Source: Sialis fuliginosa (taxonomy: Eukaryota; Arthropoda; Insecta; Megaloptera; Sialidae). Taken from it: 64,000 nt of DNA. A program made the translations under genes and the position numbers. The stretch lies in NCBI GenBank assembly GCA_961205875.1, contig OY540812.1:9672001-9736000 (forward strand), given 5' to 3'. The notes under the pieces were generated by a model. It did not search any database and was not told where the DNA came from. It worked only from the letters and a program-made list of their open reading frames with translations. Below, one piece after another: positions 47,503 through 60,142 of this stretch (position 1 is its first letter; each line of letters opens with the position of its first letter).

Positions 47503-50103
47503 ATATATTTTATATATTTAAAATAAATGAAGCAATAATTATTTTGGCGTACCTACCATGAATTATTTGCGTATAATATTTTTTAGAAAACATTTTATTT
47601 TTTAGTTTTTAATTTAATAAATCTACTCAAATATAAATCTTATTACTTATACACAAAATTTTCATTTATGTGTGTATTTATATGAAAATCCGCATCGTTA
47701 TTATAATTAACAGAACATTTTTTCCTTTCAGAGCTTGTCGTTTGACATATTCAGTCTGAGTTTATCAAATTAAAAACTATTTAATTTATTCTTCCAATTG
47801 AATCATTATTTACATAAAATTTATTTATTTATAAAACAATTTTTATAAACTTTTTTATTGGGTATATTCATATATAATTTAATACCAGATGACGATGATT
47901 TGTAATCCCTTATTCTCATAATGCTTTACGCGTTCTTATTCTTCTGTTACCAATTTAAAATTGCTTTCAGCTCAAATGAATTTATATTGAAACCGTACGA
48001 TAAGATCCGTCACTATATTACCGGCATATCAGTAATTTTGTAAGTGTAGAATTTCACAAGTTCTAAAATGCCAAGCATTCGCTTTGATTCACAATCTCTA
48101 AAGCTTTCTACACCTACGTACGTCAGAACCTATCGCTCTGATCTTCTCTTCAGATTCCCTCTACTGTGATATATTATACAACCCGTAGCATCATATGCAG
48201 GTGTCCAATTTACAAGGATGCATTATACGGAATTATTGCGTCGGGAATTGTAATTTATGTACATAATTGTGCGTGAGTGTATTAAAGATGTTAGGCTTTC
48301 ATGGTTGTAATCGTGAAATAATTTGATATTCTTAGTTTATCGTTATAGCACGTTTACCATAATTACGTGGTTTCTTTCATCAGTATCTATTTCGCGGCTG
48401 GAATAAATTTATATTAATTTTACCCTGTCGTGTTTCAAATCAAGTAGATATTGTATTAATCATATTCGTCTGCATATTAGTATTTATAAAGAACATTTTA
48501 CATAAATGTAGATTTTTAGGTTTAAATGATCAATCAATAATAGACTTAAGTTATTAAAAGTTAAAATATTTGGTACATTTTAAGGGGAGTAAATAGGTTA
48601 CCAAAATTTCGCTTAACAAATTTAATAATGCCGGGATCAAAACAAAATTATCATTTATGTATCGTTCAAAAATAAGTCATGATTATAATATTAAAGTAAA
48701 TATAAAATACACTGCAATTAATTGATATTTTTTTAATTTGTTCTTAACTTTGCTGAGTTTAAAAAAATAAACCATTTAAACTCAATCATGCTTTAAATCA
48801 ATAATTATATACTCTACCAAACTAACTATATGTTCTAATGGTTTATAGCGATTTAAGTTTCATCAAAATCGGTTGAGTAGTTTTTGAGTCAAATTCGAAC
48901 ACAGACAAATTTAAAATATATATATATGAACATAGATTATACGCCTGTAAAACAATATATGTATAAACTTAAAAATCCGAAAATATTTTCATTGTATATA
49001 TAAAGAACACGTGCGGATCTAGATTTACAATTTGGGGAGAGTCATGGTCTCTGAAATGGACAAAAAAGTTACATTCTTAAGTGTATTTAATTTGCTTCAA
49101 TTTTTCCGGATTGGGAGGAGTCATGTTCCCTATGACCCTCCTAGTTTACAATATGTAAAATCAAATTATGCGATTTTATTATTGATATTGTGTTTTGTAT
49201 AAAGTCATTCGAAGGAAATATTAACTTATCTATTACACCTGGAAATTCAATGTGAATGTGTAATTATACTGTGATGTATTACTCTTGATGTTAAGAGAAG
49301 GAAATGAATATTTCCTACACCGGATATCCAATCATTTTTCAATCTAAAAGAAATGAATAATAATCTTGAATGTAACGTATATATGTATATTACTTATTGT
49401 AGAGGATGTAAAATATAATATATGATGAAAAATAATATATTTTAAATAGTTTTAAATAATTTGATTAAAATTATTTATCTGGAATAGTTATACATACATA
49501 AATATATTTTTTATTTCGTTCCGTAAAATCATATTGTCCTGTTATTTTGTAAATAAAAATCACCCCTGTACTGTACATTTCTAAATATGAAGTTTGAAAT
49601 CCGATTTTACAAAATAATGGCATATCTTTTTAAAATACATTATATTATATAAAAATATGTAATAGAATCAAAATAATACAATTTTTAATTAAAATAATTA
49701 TATTTTTATTTCGATTTTTACTATAGAATATTAGCAGTAAAAAGTAAATATTGTGATAAAAATAGATACTTATTCAGTGTTGAATGAAAACATATATTTA
49801 ATTCTATTTTATAAAACCTACCACGTGGATTTCTAGATAGCTCAATGAAGCTACTACGTGTTTCAGAGGTGGAGCATTTGGGTTGAAACACCTCAAAAGT
49901 TTAATTTAGTACACTTAGATAAGAGCTAGATAACCTCCGGACAAAAGGTGTTGAAACGCCATAAAATTGTGAAAATTTAGTCTCGTAGAGGTTGCTTGAC
50001 TACTATATTAACATTATATAATTATATTATCTTCCTTTGTCATTAATTTGTATACTAAAAGAGTGTAGTAATAGATATATTTCGAGATCACAGTGCAAAA
50101 TAA
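47503..50103. other. AT-rich stretch; no gene recognised
   Basis: At 48069-48170 a 33-codon frame (start ATGCCAAGCATTCGC) has a more balanced composition but no recognised domain. CATCAAAATCGGTTGAGTAG at 48862-48881 and GCGGATCTAGATTTACA at 49013-49029 are phrases typical of insect mobile-element debris. The last may be a hAT remnant. Confidence 0.35.
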
Positions 50104-50836
50104 CTGCAATGGAAGAGACGGGACTTTCTTATACGTAATCCTGACAGTGCACAGTGTACGTGATTCTTATTTTATTAAAACATATTTCTGACAAACTAAT
50201 AAAAGATAGAATAAAATTAATGAGACATAAACTATAGATAACATTATTTTCTACATTATGTATCAAATTAATTTTTTTAACGTAATAACTTAACCGAAAA
50301 CGGATGTTTACTCTTGTCAATTTTAAATTTTCGAATTATTTTTGAAATAAGAAAAAATGTTTTAGATAAAAAATTTCGAGTATGTTATTATCTATAATTT
50401 ATTCCCCATACATTTTTTTCCAACATTTATGATTTAGTCACAAAGAATTTTTATAAATAACACCCACACTGTTAACCCTCAGTATTACGTATGAAAAAAT
50501 TCCATGGTACCTATGGCAAACACGCACACTGTTCAATCTCTGTAATACGTATAAGAAAGTCCCACAACACTCATGGCAGATATTTCTTCTCTGTTATGAA
50601 CCATTTGAATTATACTTAATTTTTTTCTTCTTTAAATATTTGTTTTTTCGAAAAAATGTATAGAACATAAATTAAAGATAATATTACCTAAAATTTTTGA
50701 CTTGAACATTTTTCTCTAATTCTCACTGTTTCAAAGTAATTTAAAAAATTCAAAAATTGATGTCAGTAAACATCCATAGAAAGATCGTTTTCAAAAATTA
50801 TTTTTAAATATAAAATTTCACCCTTATGCGATTTGT
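50104..50836 (+). repeat. ~0.7-kb dispersed repeat with internal inverted repeats, copy 1
   Basis: It contains an inverted pair: CTGCAATGG...GGGACTTTCTTATACGTA at the left, and TACGTATAAGAAAGTCCC...CATGGCAG ending at 50579. The region GAAAACGGATGTTTACT sits between them. Similarity to 62739-63372 runs beyond the right arm to about 50836 (TTTCACCCTT). Same orientation as copy 2. Confidence 0.75.
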
Positions 50837-52622
50837 CGTATTTGAGTTACAATAAAGTAATAAATAAAAATTAATCTAGAATTCTCATAAAGTATTATTT
50901 CGAAAAACTTTGATGTTGAATAATAAAATAATAAATATACATATGTCGTGTGTGTTCATATTTCCTTACATTCTAATAAGAATTTATATATATACATATA
51001 TACACCTGCTGTAAAGTTTCCATCAACAAAGTAAACAGAAGAATACGTATACATTTGTCCATACATATTCATATTTACTGTATTTATTGATTTATTTATC
51101 TTTTGAAAATACTTCAACAGCTGCCTGTACAATTTCTGTTTGTGAAATGTAGATTTATTGCAATTTTGTGTCAATGGTATTTATTTAATGGTATTTATTT
51201 TATTTATTTCGTGTATTTTTTATATTTCTTTATATTTGATACACGAAATTTGAATTTATATTCTTAGTCATCCAGCTATTGACTTCAATTAATTTATAAC
51301 TATTCGAGTATTATTGTTTGAAAAATGTATATACATACCTAAGGAGTTCCGTATCCGAAATCGAAACTATTGGTGTATGAAAAGAGGAAGATTCCTATCA
51401 GATCAGCTGTCTGTTGTGTAATTAAATGGGAAATTATTTTGAAGTATTATATTTATATTATTTATAAAATTAATTAAATATTCTAATTGTTAAACGTATG
51501 TATATAATCACTGATTTAATTGTTTACTAAACATCGGTTAAATTAGGTTAGATATATACCAATAAGATATCAAAAATGATTTTAACTTCCGAACTCGAAA
51601 CCGACTTCAAAATAATTAGATTCTGACTTCCAAAAATAAAACTTTATCAGTTATATTGGATAGTTTCTTACTCGCTTCTGTAGGAAAAACAAATATAAAA
51701 ATCCCTATTTGAATCCATATCCAAAACCGTATCCGAAAAAGAAACCCAAACAAATATTTGTATGCGATTCATAACCCTACTCTTTTTCATAATATTTTAA
51801 ATTAAAAGATTAGCTCGAGCTAGATATGAAATGTATGATACCTAATTACATATATATGTATGTAGGTACATGATTATACCTACTATATTATATTTTATTT
51901 ATGTCAAATATATTTTATGAAATGTCGATGCTTTGATCTTGTGCGAATACATTCAATGGAGTTTTCTTTACTGACAGAGGGAGTTTCAAAAATCAACGTC
52001 ATCTACAGAAACTACATAACCTTGACAAATGAGAAGTAGTAATGTGATTTTGATAAAATGAATATTTTGCTTTGAAAATGTCAGTTAAAAGTAATGAGTT
52101 TCTAAGAACGTATAATTCAAATTTAAACCTTTATGCTTGAAAAATAATATTTTGATCGTATAATAATTTAAATACTTTTAATATGTTAATAAAAATTAAA
52201 TTTTATAATATTTTATACATAATCAAATGGAATGTGAAAATTAAAACTGTTAGAATTGTTTAGACTAATGTACCTACATATACATATAATTAGATAAAAT
52301 TGATTATATTATCTTCGCCTTATATTAGATAATTTTTTTGCACGTTTTCATAAAATATTTTTTTTCCCACTCATTTTAAATATAAACTAAAGGTTAGGGA
52401 TATATTATATAATATATTAGTTACGGTTACGGATACAAATATGAAATTATTTCGAATACGATTTATATTTTGGGGGTCATTATCTAATTGTTTCGGATCC
52501 AATTTAGATTTTGTTAAAAGTATGTTTTTATATAGAATTTTGTATAGAATAATGTGAAAAATTTAAATTTTTAAACAACAGGTCTGTATCTCAAACCAAT
52601 TTCGAGATATAGCCTCTCAAAG
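50837..52622. other. no gene seen
   Basis: AT-rich. Phrases of the GTATCCGAAATCGAAAC / CCGAACTCGAAACCGAC type (51350-51370, 51588-51605, 51720-51750) recur and may be worn repeat units. Confidence 0.35.
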
Positions 52623-52948
52623 TTTCAGTTTTATCAAAATTTTGAAGAAAAATAGCTGTAACTTTTGAACGCGTGGTTAAAATTGATTTTAGTTGACGAA
52701 TTTGAAATCATCGTGTCAAAATTTATATAATGACATGTAAAATACTTTAAAACTCGACAAAAAAAATTTCGCGAAAAATCGAAAAAAATGTCGATTTTTG
52801 GCCAACATTTTTGGTTGATTTTGAAGTGTTATACATGTCATTATATAAATTTTGACACTCTGATTTCAAATTCGTCAACTAAAATCAATTCCATCCACGC
52901 GTTCAAAAGTTACGGCTATTTTTCTCCAAAATTTTGATAAAATTGAAC
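52623..52948. repeat. fold-back hairpin, ~135-bp arms
   Basis: CTTTTGAACGCGTGGTTAAA and GATTTTAGTTGACGAATTTG (52661-52707) pair with the reversed right arm at 52815-52948, about 90% alike over the part I compared. A short spacer contains GTCGATTTTTGGCCAAC. It is probably a MITE core; the adjacent 52955-53130 is shared with 38559-39005. Confidence 0.8.
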
Positions 52949-53130
52949 TTTTTTATCGTATTCATATAATTTTTTTACCTCATATAAAAAATAAATACCA
53001 TTCTTTCAGCGTTCCATTTATAACAAGATAGTTTACCTGTATTAGTTGCTTGACCTCTTTTGATTATTTTATTTTATTTTAAAAGTGGCATATCCGAATC
53101 AAAAAGTGCAGCGTTTTTTATGTACTAGAC

Positions 53131-54239
53131 GTACTAATATAGATTTTAATAGATACCTGTTTGTGTAGATACATATATATTATTTTTCATGCAGCAATAT
53201 ACATCATTTTTAATCTTAAGTTATAAAAATTTGCTAAAATATGTAACAATAAGATTTGTAATTTTAAATTGACTTAAATTGTTTAACTTTTGTTAAAATA
53301 TCCAAAACTACGCTACTGATATTTAAAATACCCAAGAACAAATAATTTTGAAACATCTCAATGAACGCAATCTATTCTTTCATAAAATCGCTCCATTCAA
53401 CTGATGTTTCCATTCTCAAGGTAAATATAGATACCTCCTGTGTCTCCTATGTTGATTTTTGACACCTCATTTTCATCTCCAAACACTAAATTTCAATTTT
53501 CCCTATTCGTGTTCCAAATCTTGAAAACCCGCGATGAAATTATTCACAAACAAAGACAATTGTTTACTAAATGTAAGTATCCAATATCAGTTATCTTCGT
53601 CTATCACATTTAAATAGCTCTTTATAACGGGAAACACCTACAAGGTGCTCTAAAATTATTAAGCCTAGTTTGTACTCTACCATACTCACTTATTCTTAAG
53701 CATGTACAGAAATAATTTATAATAATTCTGATATGTAGGTGATTTTTATTTTTTTCTTGTATAACATGAGTTGATACACCTACTATTTTAAGACAAAAAT
53801 ATGACAATTTTAATTATTGTAAATATGATAGATGAAAAAATGTTATAGAACATAAAAATGCAACTATAATTGTTAGTTATTAAATGTTTTGTGTATTTTT
53901 ATACTTTTATCTAACATTAAAGTCTTTTAGCATTTGAGCTACAGTCTGTGATGCTACATCATTTTCTTATTTGACAAGGCTTAAATTTGATTTATTTAAT
54001 TGCCACAGCTTAGTATCATAACTACATGAACAAGTATCTTAATTTACACAGTTATTACGGGATTTCCTCGACTATCTTTTTTACAGTTTTAATTATGACA
54101 ATTCAGTAATTAGATCACTTTTGTTTCATTGTGTGAACTCTTATGGTTTTGCTTTAGTTATTAAGTAGTAAAAAGGTAACGATCTAAAAGATGGATAATT
54201 ATCTTGATTTTCCGATTATTAAAAGATTAAGAACTTTTT
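53131..54239. other. no gene seen
   Basis: AT-rich. No exon or defined repeat. Confidence 0.4.
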
Positions 54240-54377
54240 TGGAGATCATTTTTATGTATTTTGAGGCGCTGAATCCGAATGAGAGGTCTAAATAGCACCT
54301 TATCTGATTCATTTTGACCTCAAATTCAGATTCAGCGTCTCAAAATACATAAAAATATAATAGTCTCCGAAAAAGTT
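54240..54377. repeat. 138-bp inverted repeat
   Basis: AACTTTTTTGGAGATCATTT and TATGTATTTTGAGGCGCTGA at the left pair with TCAGCGTCTCAAAATACATA and GTCTCCGAAAAAGTT at the right. The loop is about 35 bases. This is a compact hairpin, probably a short MITE. Confidence 0.75.
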
Positions 54378-54639
54378 ATGTAGGTATTATTTTGTGTGGC
54401 TATGTGTTATCATAGTAATATTGCACTCTAGTTTATACTATATAATATATATATAGTATATAAACTGATCTGAAATATGATATATCAAATAAACAAAAAC
54501 ATCTTTAAAAAATCTAGGTCTTAAATTAAAATATTACCTATAAGAAATAGTTGGTCTTTGTTCATTTTTGAATAATCCGAATAATGATGGTTAAAATGTT
54601 TTTTTGGGTTTTGTTTCTGTTGTGCACATATTTTTTAAA

Positions 54640-54830
54640 TGAAACAGGAAGTAATGTCAATCCTCCCTTATAGAATCAATCCGATGACGTCACGACCCTA
54701 TAGTTATATGTTTATAGCTACTTTTGAGTATCTCGAGCACTTCACTTCTCAAAGTGTTCTTTAAGTTTGTCGTTTGTTTACCATAAAAGTGTTTATGTGT
54801 TTCTTTGTGATGGGAAGAAAATAGATGCGG
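54640..54830 (+). promoter_or_regulatory. candidate promoter with CRE
   Basis: A less AT-rich patch with a perfect TGACGTCA at 54685-54692 and TCACTTC at about 54741 as a weak initiator. GATGCGGTAAAT at 54825-54836 is a possible splice donor. The arrangement recalls 35850-36064 but is weaker. No coding frame. Confidence 0.25.
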
Positions 54831-55376
54831 TAAATGTGTTTTAGTTTACGTAGAATAGTATTTATGATTTTTTAGAACTTTAAGAAAATTTATATTGTAA
54901 TTTGAGGACACTTTTAACCTTTAACCGAATTGTGACTGCTTCGTGTCATTTTTTCTGCCCCTAAAAGTACCTATATTGCAGACAGTACATGACCATTTGT
55001 GTAAAATTCACGCTCAAATAAAGGTTGAAAAAAAAACATAAAATACTTTATTATGATACATTTAATATTTTAGATAAAAATCAATTCACTCAAATTTAAA
55101 AATATACTGTATTTTTTCCTTTAAAATTTCAAACACTCCTGTTGGACGCCTTTCAACTTTAAAAATATTCAACCTACTCGAAAAATCCATTAGTGTTCCA
55201 TCATTAAAATATGTTAATTTCATGAAACTGTGCGTGGACGATCGATTTAAAGTAAACCAAACGCAACAAATAAGGTTTAAATACGTTAATCTCATTTCAG
55301 CACACCGACATTGAGGTTATGTTTATCATTATAATAACTTTAGTCATACTTAACCATACTCAAATATTTGAATGTA

Positions 55377-56177
55377 GTTAGCGAAGCGAGTATGTATGTG
55401 TGTGTGAAATTACTTATGAAATTAATAGCATGACATATAATGTAAACATTGTAATATTCTGTGGTGGAGGATCTCTAACGTGAATTACTAGCACACCCAC
55501 TCCAAACAGCAGGGTATCGTAATAAATGCAGGAAATCAGCTGTTCGCTCCGGCCATCTTGCTTCGTGGGCGTGGTTTTATTTTCAAAATAGTTGTATCTC
55601 GTGCCTAGAGTATAGCTTTTCCTCTTATTTAATTATAAATTAATTCAAGTCTTAAATAAATTTATCACTACATTTGGATATGTGCGTAAAGAGAATGTAC
55701 AACAATCTACAATTATACGTGAAATATTAAAGTGTAGAAGTGTTTGTCTTATATATTTTACATGTCAAATTGTAATAAAATATCACAATAAATCATTTAA
55801 TAGATTGTATTTATCTGTTTAAGACCAAATACATCATATATTTATTTTAATATCTCGTTTCTTATTTAAGAGTTGATATAATTAATATTGTGGTAAATAG
55901 CTTCAAGTTTCACGTTTTCCGTTATAAATCAATTACATGGCACAGAATAATAAATAAATTATAAGGTATTTATTAATTATAACGTATTAATTAGTATAAT
56001 AAATAACATAATTAATTTGCATGTCACGTAACGTATGAAATTTGCTGTACAGCTAAACATGATAAATGATTGAAATTTTCATATATCTATCGAAAAATAT
56101 GAGATACTTTATTAAACTTTAGTAATAGAAATAATATCTAGAACGAAATACGAAGCACCTAGGGGCAGAGCCTCTAG
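55377..56177. other. possible mobile element ending in CTAG hairpin
   Basis: It begins near GTTAGCGAAGCGAGTATG (55377) and ends with CTAGGGGCAGAGCCTCTAG (56159-56177), an 8-base-stem hairpin followed by T, which would suit a Helitron-type 3' end. The 5' TC end is not identified. The interior includes the promoter-like patch at 55540-55580. Confidence 0.25.
55540..55580 (-). promoter_or_regulatory. YY1-like and KLF-like site pair
   Basis: CAAGATGGCC on the minus strand (55551-55560) fits the YY1/Pho core, and GGGCGTGG at 55567-55574 on the plus strand fits a GC/KLF box. They lie in a short balanced patch in AT-rich DNA. There is no transcript evidence. Confidence 0.3.
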
Positions 56178-56541
56178 TTTATAAATATTAAAGTAGTTTA
56201 ACTTTGATAACTAAAATTTTCTAGTGAGTACTTGATAGAGAGGTAAATGAATAAAATATATGTTTAAATTATATTATTTGTTTTTCAACTTAAACTTTTT
56301 TGAAGCTATGAAAGATTTTATATTATGTAGTAAATATAAAATGTATCTGAAAAAATAAATAAAAATTAAGGTATGTAAAAACCTACTTTATACCTCTGTT
56401 GATAACTAAACCTTTACTTCAGAAATCTAGGCCACGCTATTAGTATAAACCTACTATGCTCGGCTCATCAGTAAACTCCCAACCCATCTTGTGTCCTTGT
56501 GTAACCACACAGTATATACAAAGGCTTGAACCTTCATTGCA
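56178..56541. other. no gene seen
   Basis: AT-rich up to about 56400, then a more balanced patch that leads into the possible LINE tail. Confidence 0.3.
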
Positions 56542-56637
56542 TCAAACACTACTGAGTTGTTAGAAATGGCATGGGCCGATCGACATAAACATTGGAGAAA
56601 AAGAAGAAGAGATTCTATGTACTTCGTAAATTTATAA
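56542..56637 (+). pseudogene. possible tail of a LINE reverse-transcriptase frame
   Basis: A short frame reads ELLEMAWADRHKHWRKRRRD then SMYFVNL and stop. A tryptophan- and basic-rich tail like this resembles the C-terminus of some non-LTR retrotransposon ORF2 proteins. It is preceded closely by an in-frame stop, so at most a dead fragment remains. The identification rests on general resemblance only. Confidence 0.25.
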
Positions 56638-59600
56638 ATAAAATGATATCTATATGATATCTAAATGATATCTATCTAAATGATATATCTTATATACGGA
56701 ATTTGACTGTTTCCAGCCCTGATTGCCCCAGGGAACTTCCCGATCCCCCAGTAATCCATGTCTGGTAGTGGCATAGTGACGTTAATAACTGGCTGTATAT
56801 GAAAATAAATGCCAAAAAACGGAATTTTATGAAATATTTAAATTTATATTTATAAGAACGAAATAATATCAAATTCAACTACATATGATAAAAACAAGAA
56901 AATGTAGCACATGCCCATATTTATATCTCTTAATACGCCAGTAAAAAAGAATATATTATTGTAAAAAATACGATCGTAAATTTATAACGAGCAAAAATAT
57001 TTTTTGAACTTAACGTTTACAGGATGTATTTATAATTCAAAAAGTAACGCAGTTATTAAAACGTTTTATACTACTTTATTAAAATGTAATTTCCTACCTG
57101 CGTTGTACAAATGGTAATTTCATTTTAAAACTTCCCACGCGCCGAGGTAAAAGTTTTATTTTTGCATTGGATTTTCAAAGAAAAACTAGCAATGTAATAA
57201 TTATAATCATATTATGTTGTTGCTTTAGTATTGTAATCTGAATAACAAATTCGTTACAACTCCATAACAAATTAATAACGTTAAATTACTTTTAAAAAGA
57301 CTATGAAAACGGAGTTTTCTTTAATAATGAAAGTTAAGATTTAGTTCTTCGTCTTCTGTTACAAGTATATCAAGAAAGCTTCTAGCTTAATTTTATTATT
57401 TTGGTGCAATTAGTGACGTGTAAGTATTTAAAAAATTAATGATATTGTATTTATATGTGATTAAAATATATTTACAACAATATTTATAATTTCAACTATT
57501 TGTCTAGTCAAGATAATTTAAAAAAACATGTCGATCGGAATTTTTTGGAAACGGACAATTTTTTATGTCATAATGTACAGTATACATTGTAATTTCACCA
57601 CCCAAAAGTCTCACGAGCTGACCTTTTGCTTATTCGGGGAGCCCTATGTTAAGTTGGATTTTATGAAAATATTTATTCATTTCCCTAGTTTATAATCATA
57701 TAAATATTTCGAGAAACAAAGTAGATATGGAAAAAAATGTTGCTGTTTATGACTAAATAATACTTTTTTTTAATTCAATTCGATACTTTGTCATTACTTT
57801 ATTTAATATGAAAAAAACAAATTCTATTTTTCGTAATTTGCAACAATTTTCTTTAAAAACATAGAAAAAGAAAGTTAATTATTTATATTTCAATTTGGAA
57901 TATTTTTATTATAATAAAACTAAAAAGTCTACTTTATGAAAGAATATCTACTCAAATAGAATTTTTTTAATGTTGAATTTTTTAGTAATATTTTTTATAT
58001 GAGAGTATACAATATACATATTACATACTATACAATGTGACTAAATTCATCATATATTTATGTGCATACATTTAAATTAAGAGAGAGAGATATGTATATT
58101 ATATATGTACTTATAATTTTTTTCATTAAGGGAAGAATATTGACAATTTAATTTACTATATGTACTTTAATTTATCATTTTATATACATATTTATCATTA
58201 TAATGATATTATTTTAAGAAATATTTAGGAACTAACCATGCATCAAATATAACAACTATCTTCAGGAATCCTTGTTTGACTTTTGGTTTTCAATTATCCT
58301 TCCTGTTACAAAACGTAATCCTGTGGATTTCATATAAATGCAAATCCTTCGAACGAAATGCAAATTAATCCAAAATTTTCAAGAGATCAGTTACTAGAAA
58401 GAATATCTATGGTTGTCTTCCATAAGATCAAGTACAGTGTTTTTCTATTTTATATTTGCAGATATCCATGCTGTGTTTTGATACTTTTTCTACAAATAAC
58501 ATATAAGAACCACAGTTTGTGAAAATGTATACTTTCATAAACGTTAAAATATGAAGCAGTTTTTTAAAGTTCATAATTTAGTAATTCTATTCCTATTTAC
58601 TCATTTTCAGATGGCAAAAAAAACAAATTTGAGTTATTTCCAATATTATATAAATTTTGCTCACAGGTAAAAATAAACTAAAATATTTCTATGGAATATA
58701 CCCACAAGTGCGTTTGAATGTCATGATTTTAACAATTTTGTTCTACGTCGATCAATTTCATAGACAACAATTCGAAACCGTACAAAAAGGTTTTGATTTA
58801 CTTTCTCTTTCATACTAAAAAAAATTCGAATCGACTATTTTATTGTAAATATAAAAAAAACATCTGCCTAGTAAATGCACAGTGCTTCCACATACTAAAT
58901 TCACCATTAATTATCGAACAATTTTAATAAACACCGATAAAGTATTCAGATGAACTGCCTGCCATTGGTTTACCATCTAATTTTTATACAATTTTTTTTC
59001 TCATTTTAAAACGATCACAAAGCTTCACGTATCTTCGATATGGCGAGGAAGCAATACAAAAGCTAATACGATTGACGTCGCTAATTTAATTTTTATACGT
59101 ACCTGACTAATTTACTTCATTAATGAAATAATTAAGTACTGTTAATTTATTTACCAATGCATTGTAAAATTGTCTCTACCCCATACTTCCTATCTGTAAG
59201 ACTGTTTGTTTATTGATTTGTCTTTTGCTATTAAATAGTTTAATTATTAAATACAATAATATAGGTATCTTATATAATTCATATTTTAACCACATTCTAC
59301 TTATGCAAATTTAGATATCGATATAAAAAACCTTTAGATTATACTATCTATGCACTTCATCTCACAAAATTAACAAACAGGTTATACATATTAAAGTATG
59401 ATTCAAAGAAACCATATATATATATACATATAATAGAAATGTAAGGGAGGTTGTCCACATTCGTAGTGTGCTCAAACTTCTGTCATTGATAGCTTTTCAT
59501 GTCAGCTTCATTTTTCTGAGACATGGACGCGTTCGCACGTACATATTTACTGCTCTGTGACCGAAAAACTAAATTTCTACTTTTCAGATAAGTTATACGA

Positions 59601-59894
59601 TTATAAAGTGACTATTTTTCAACATCCTACTAAGGTGAATATATTCATAGTATTTGTTTTTTGTCCTCTTTCGATTTCTGTATTGAATAATTATGATTGT
59701 TCACTACTTTCGATTTGGAATATCAATTTTTCAAAATAGCGGACCCGTCCAAAATCGGACCACTTTGTCTGCGTGACAAAAAAAAGCTGTATTTACAACA
59801 TATAAACAAATATCTTAGATGTGCTACTTTGTATACAAGCTTACAAATACATTGTATCATATGTTTATACATATACATATACATTTATACATAT
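56638..59894. other. long AT-rich stretch, no gene seen
   Basis: Bases 56700-56790 are balanced (CAGCCCTGATTGCCCCAGGG) and may be further element debris linked to the preceding fragment. The rest is A/T-rich with runs such as GAGAGAGAGATATG at 58081. No exon is recognised. Confidence 0.35.
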
Positions 59895-60142
59895 ACAAGG
59901 TGTTGAAACTAATCAACTGTATTTTCAAATGGATGCAGTTATTGAAATAGCAAAAATTACGATAGTTTTATTCTGACTATGGTAGAAATATAGGTACGTG
60001 CACGTCAAAATTAATAATCTGACTTTTTCTTTTTTGAAAAGTGCTTCTTTTAGAAAGGAAAAATATAAATAAATTAAACTTTAATGCAATTTTTTTTTCA
60101 ATGCATCCATTTGAAAATAAAAACTGATTAGTAACAACACGT
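59895..60142. repeat. inverted repeat, ~35-bp arms
   Basis: CAAGGTGTTGAAACTAATCA (59896) and TTTTCAAATGGATGCA (59922) pair with the reversed TGCATCCATTTGAAAA...TGATTAGTAACAACAC at about 60102-60139. This is probably a 250-bp MITE; its ends are approximate. Confidence 0.6.

Noticed and set aside
48069-48170. 33-codon frame MPSIRFDSQSLKL...
   Set aside because: Balanced composition but no domain, no splice signals noted and no second line of evidence.
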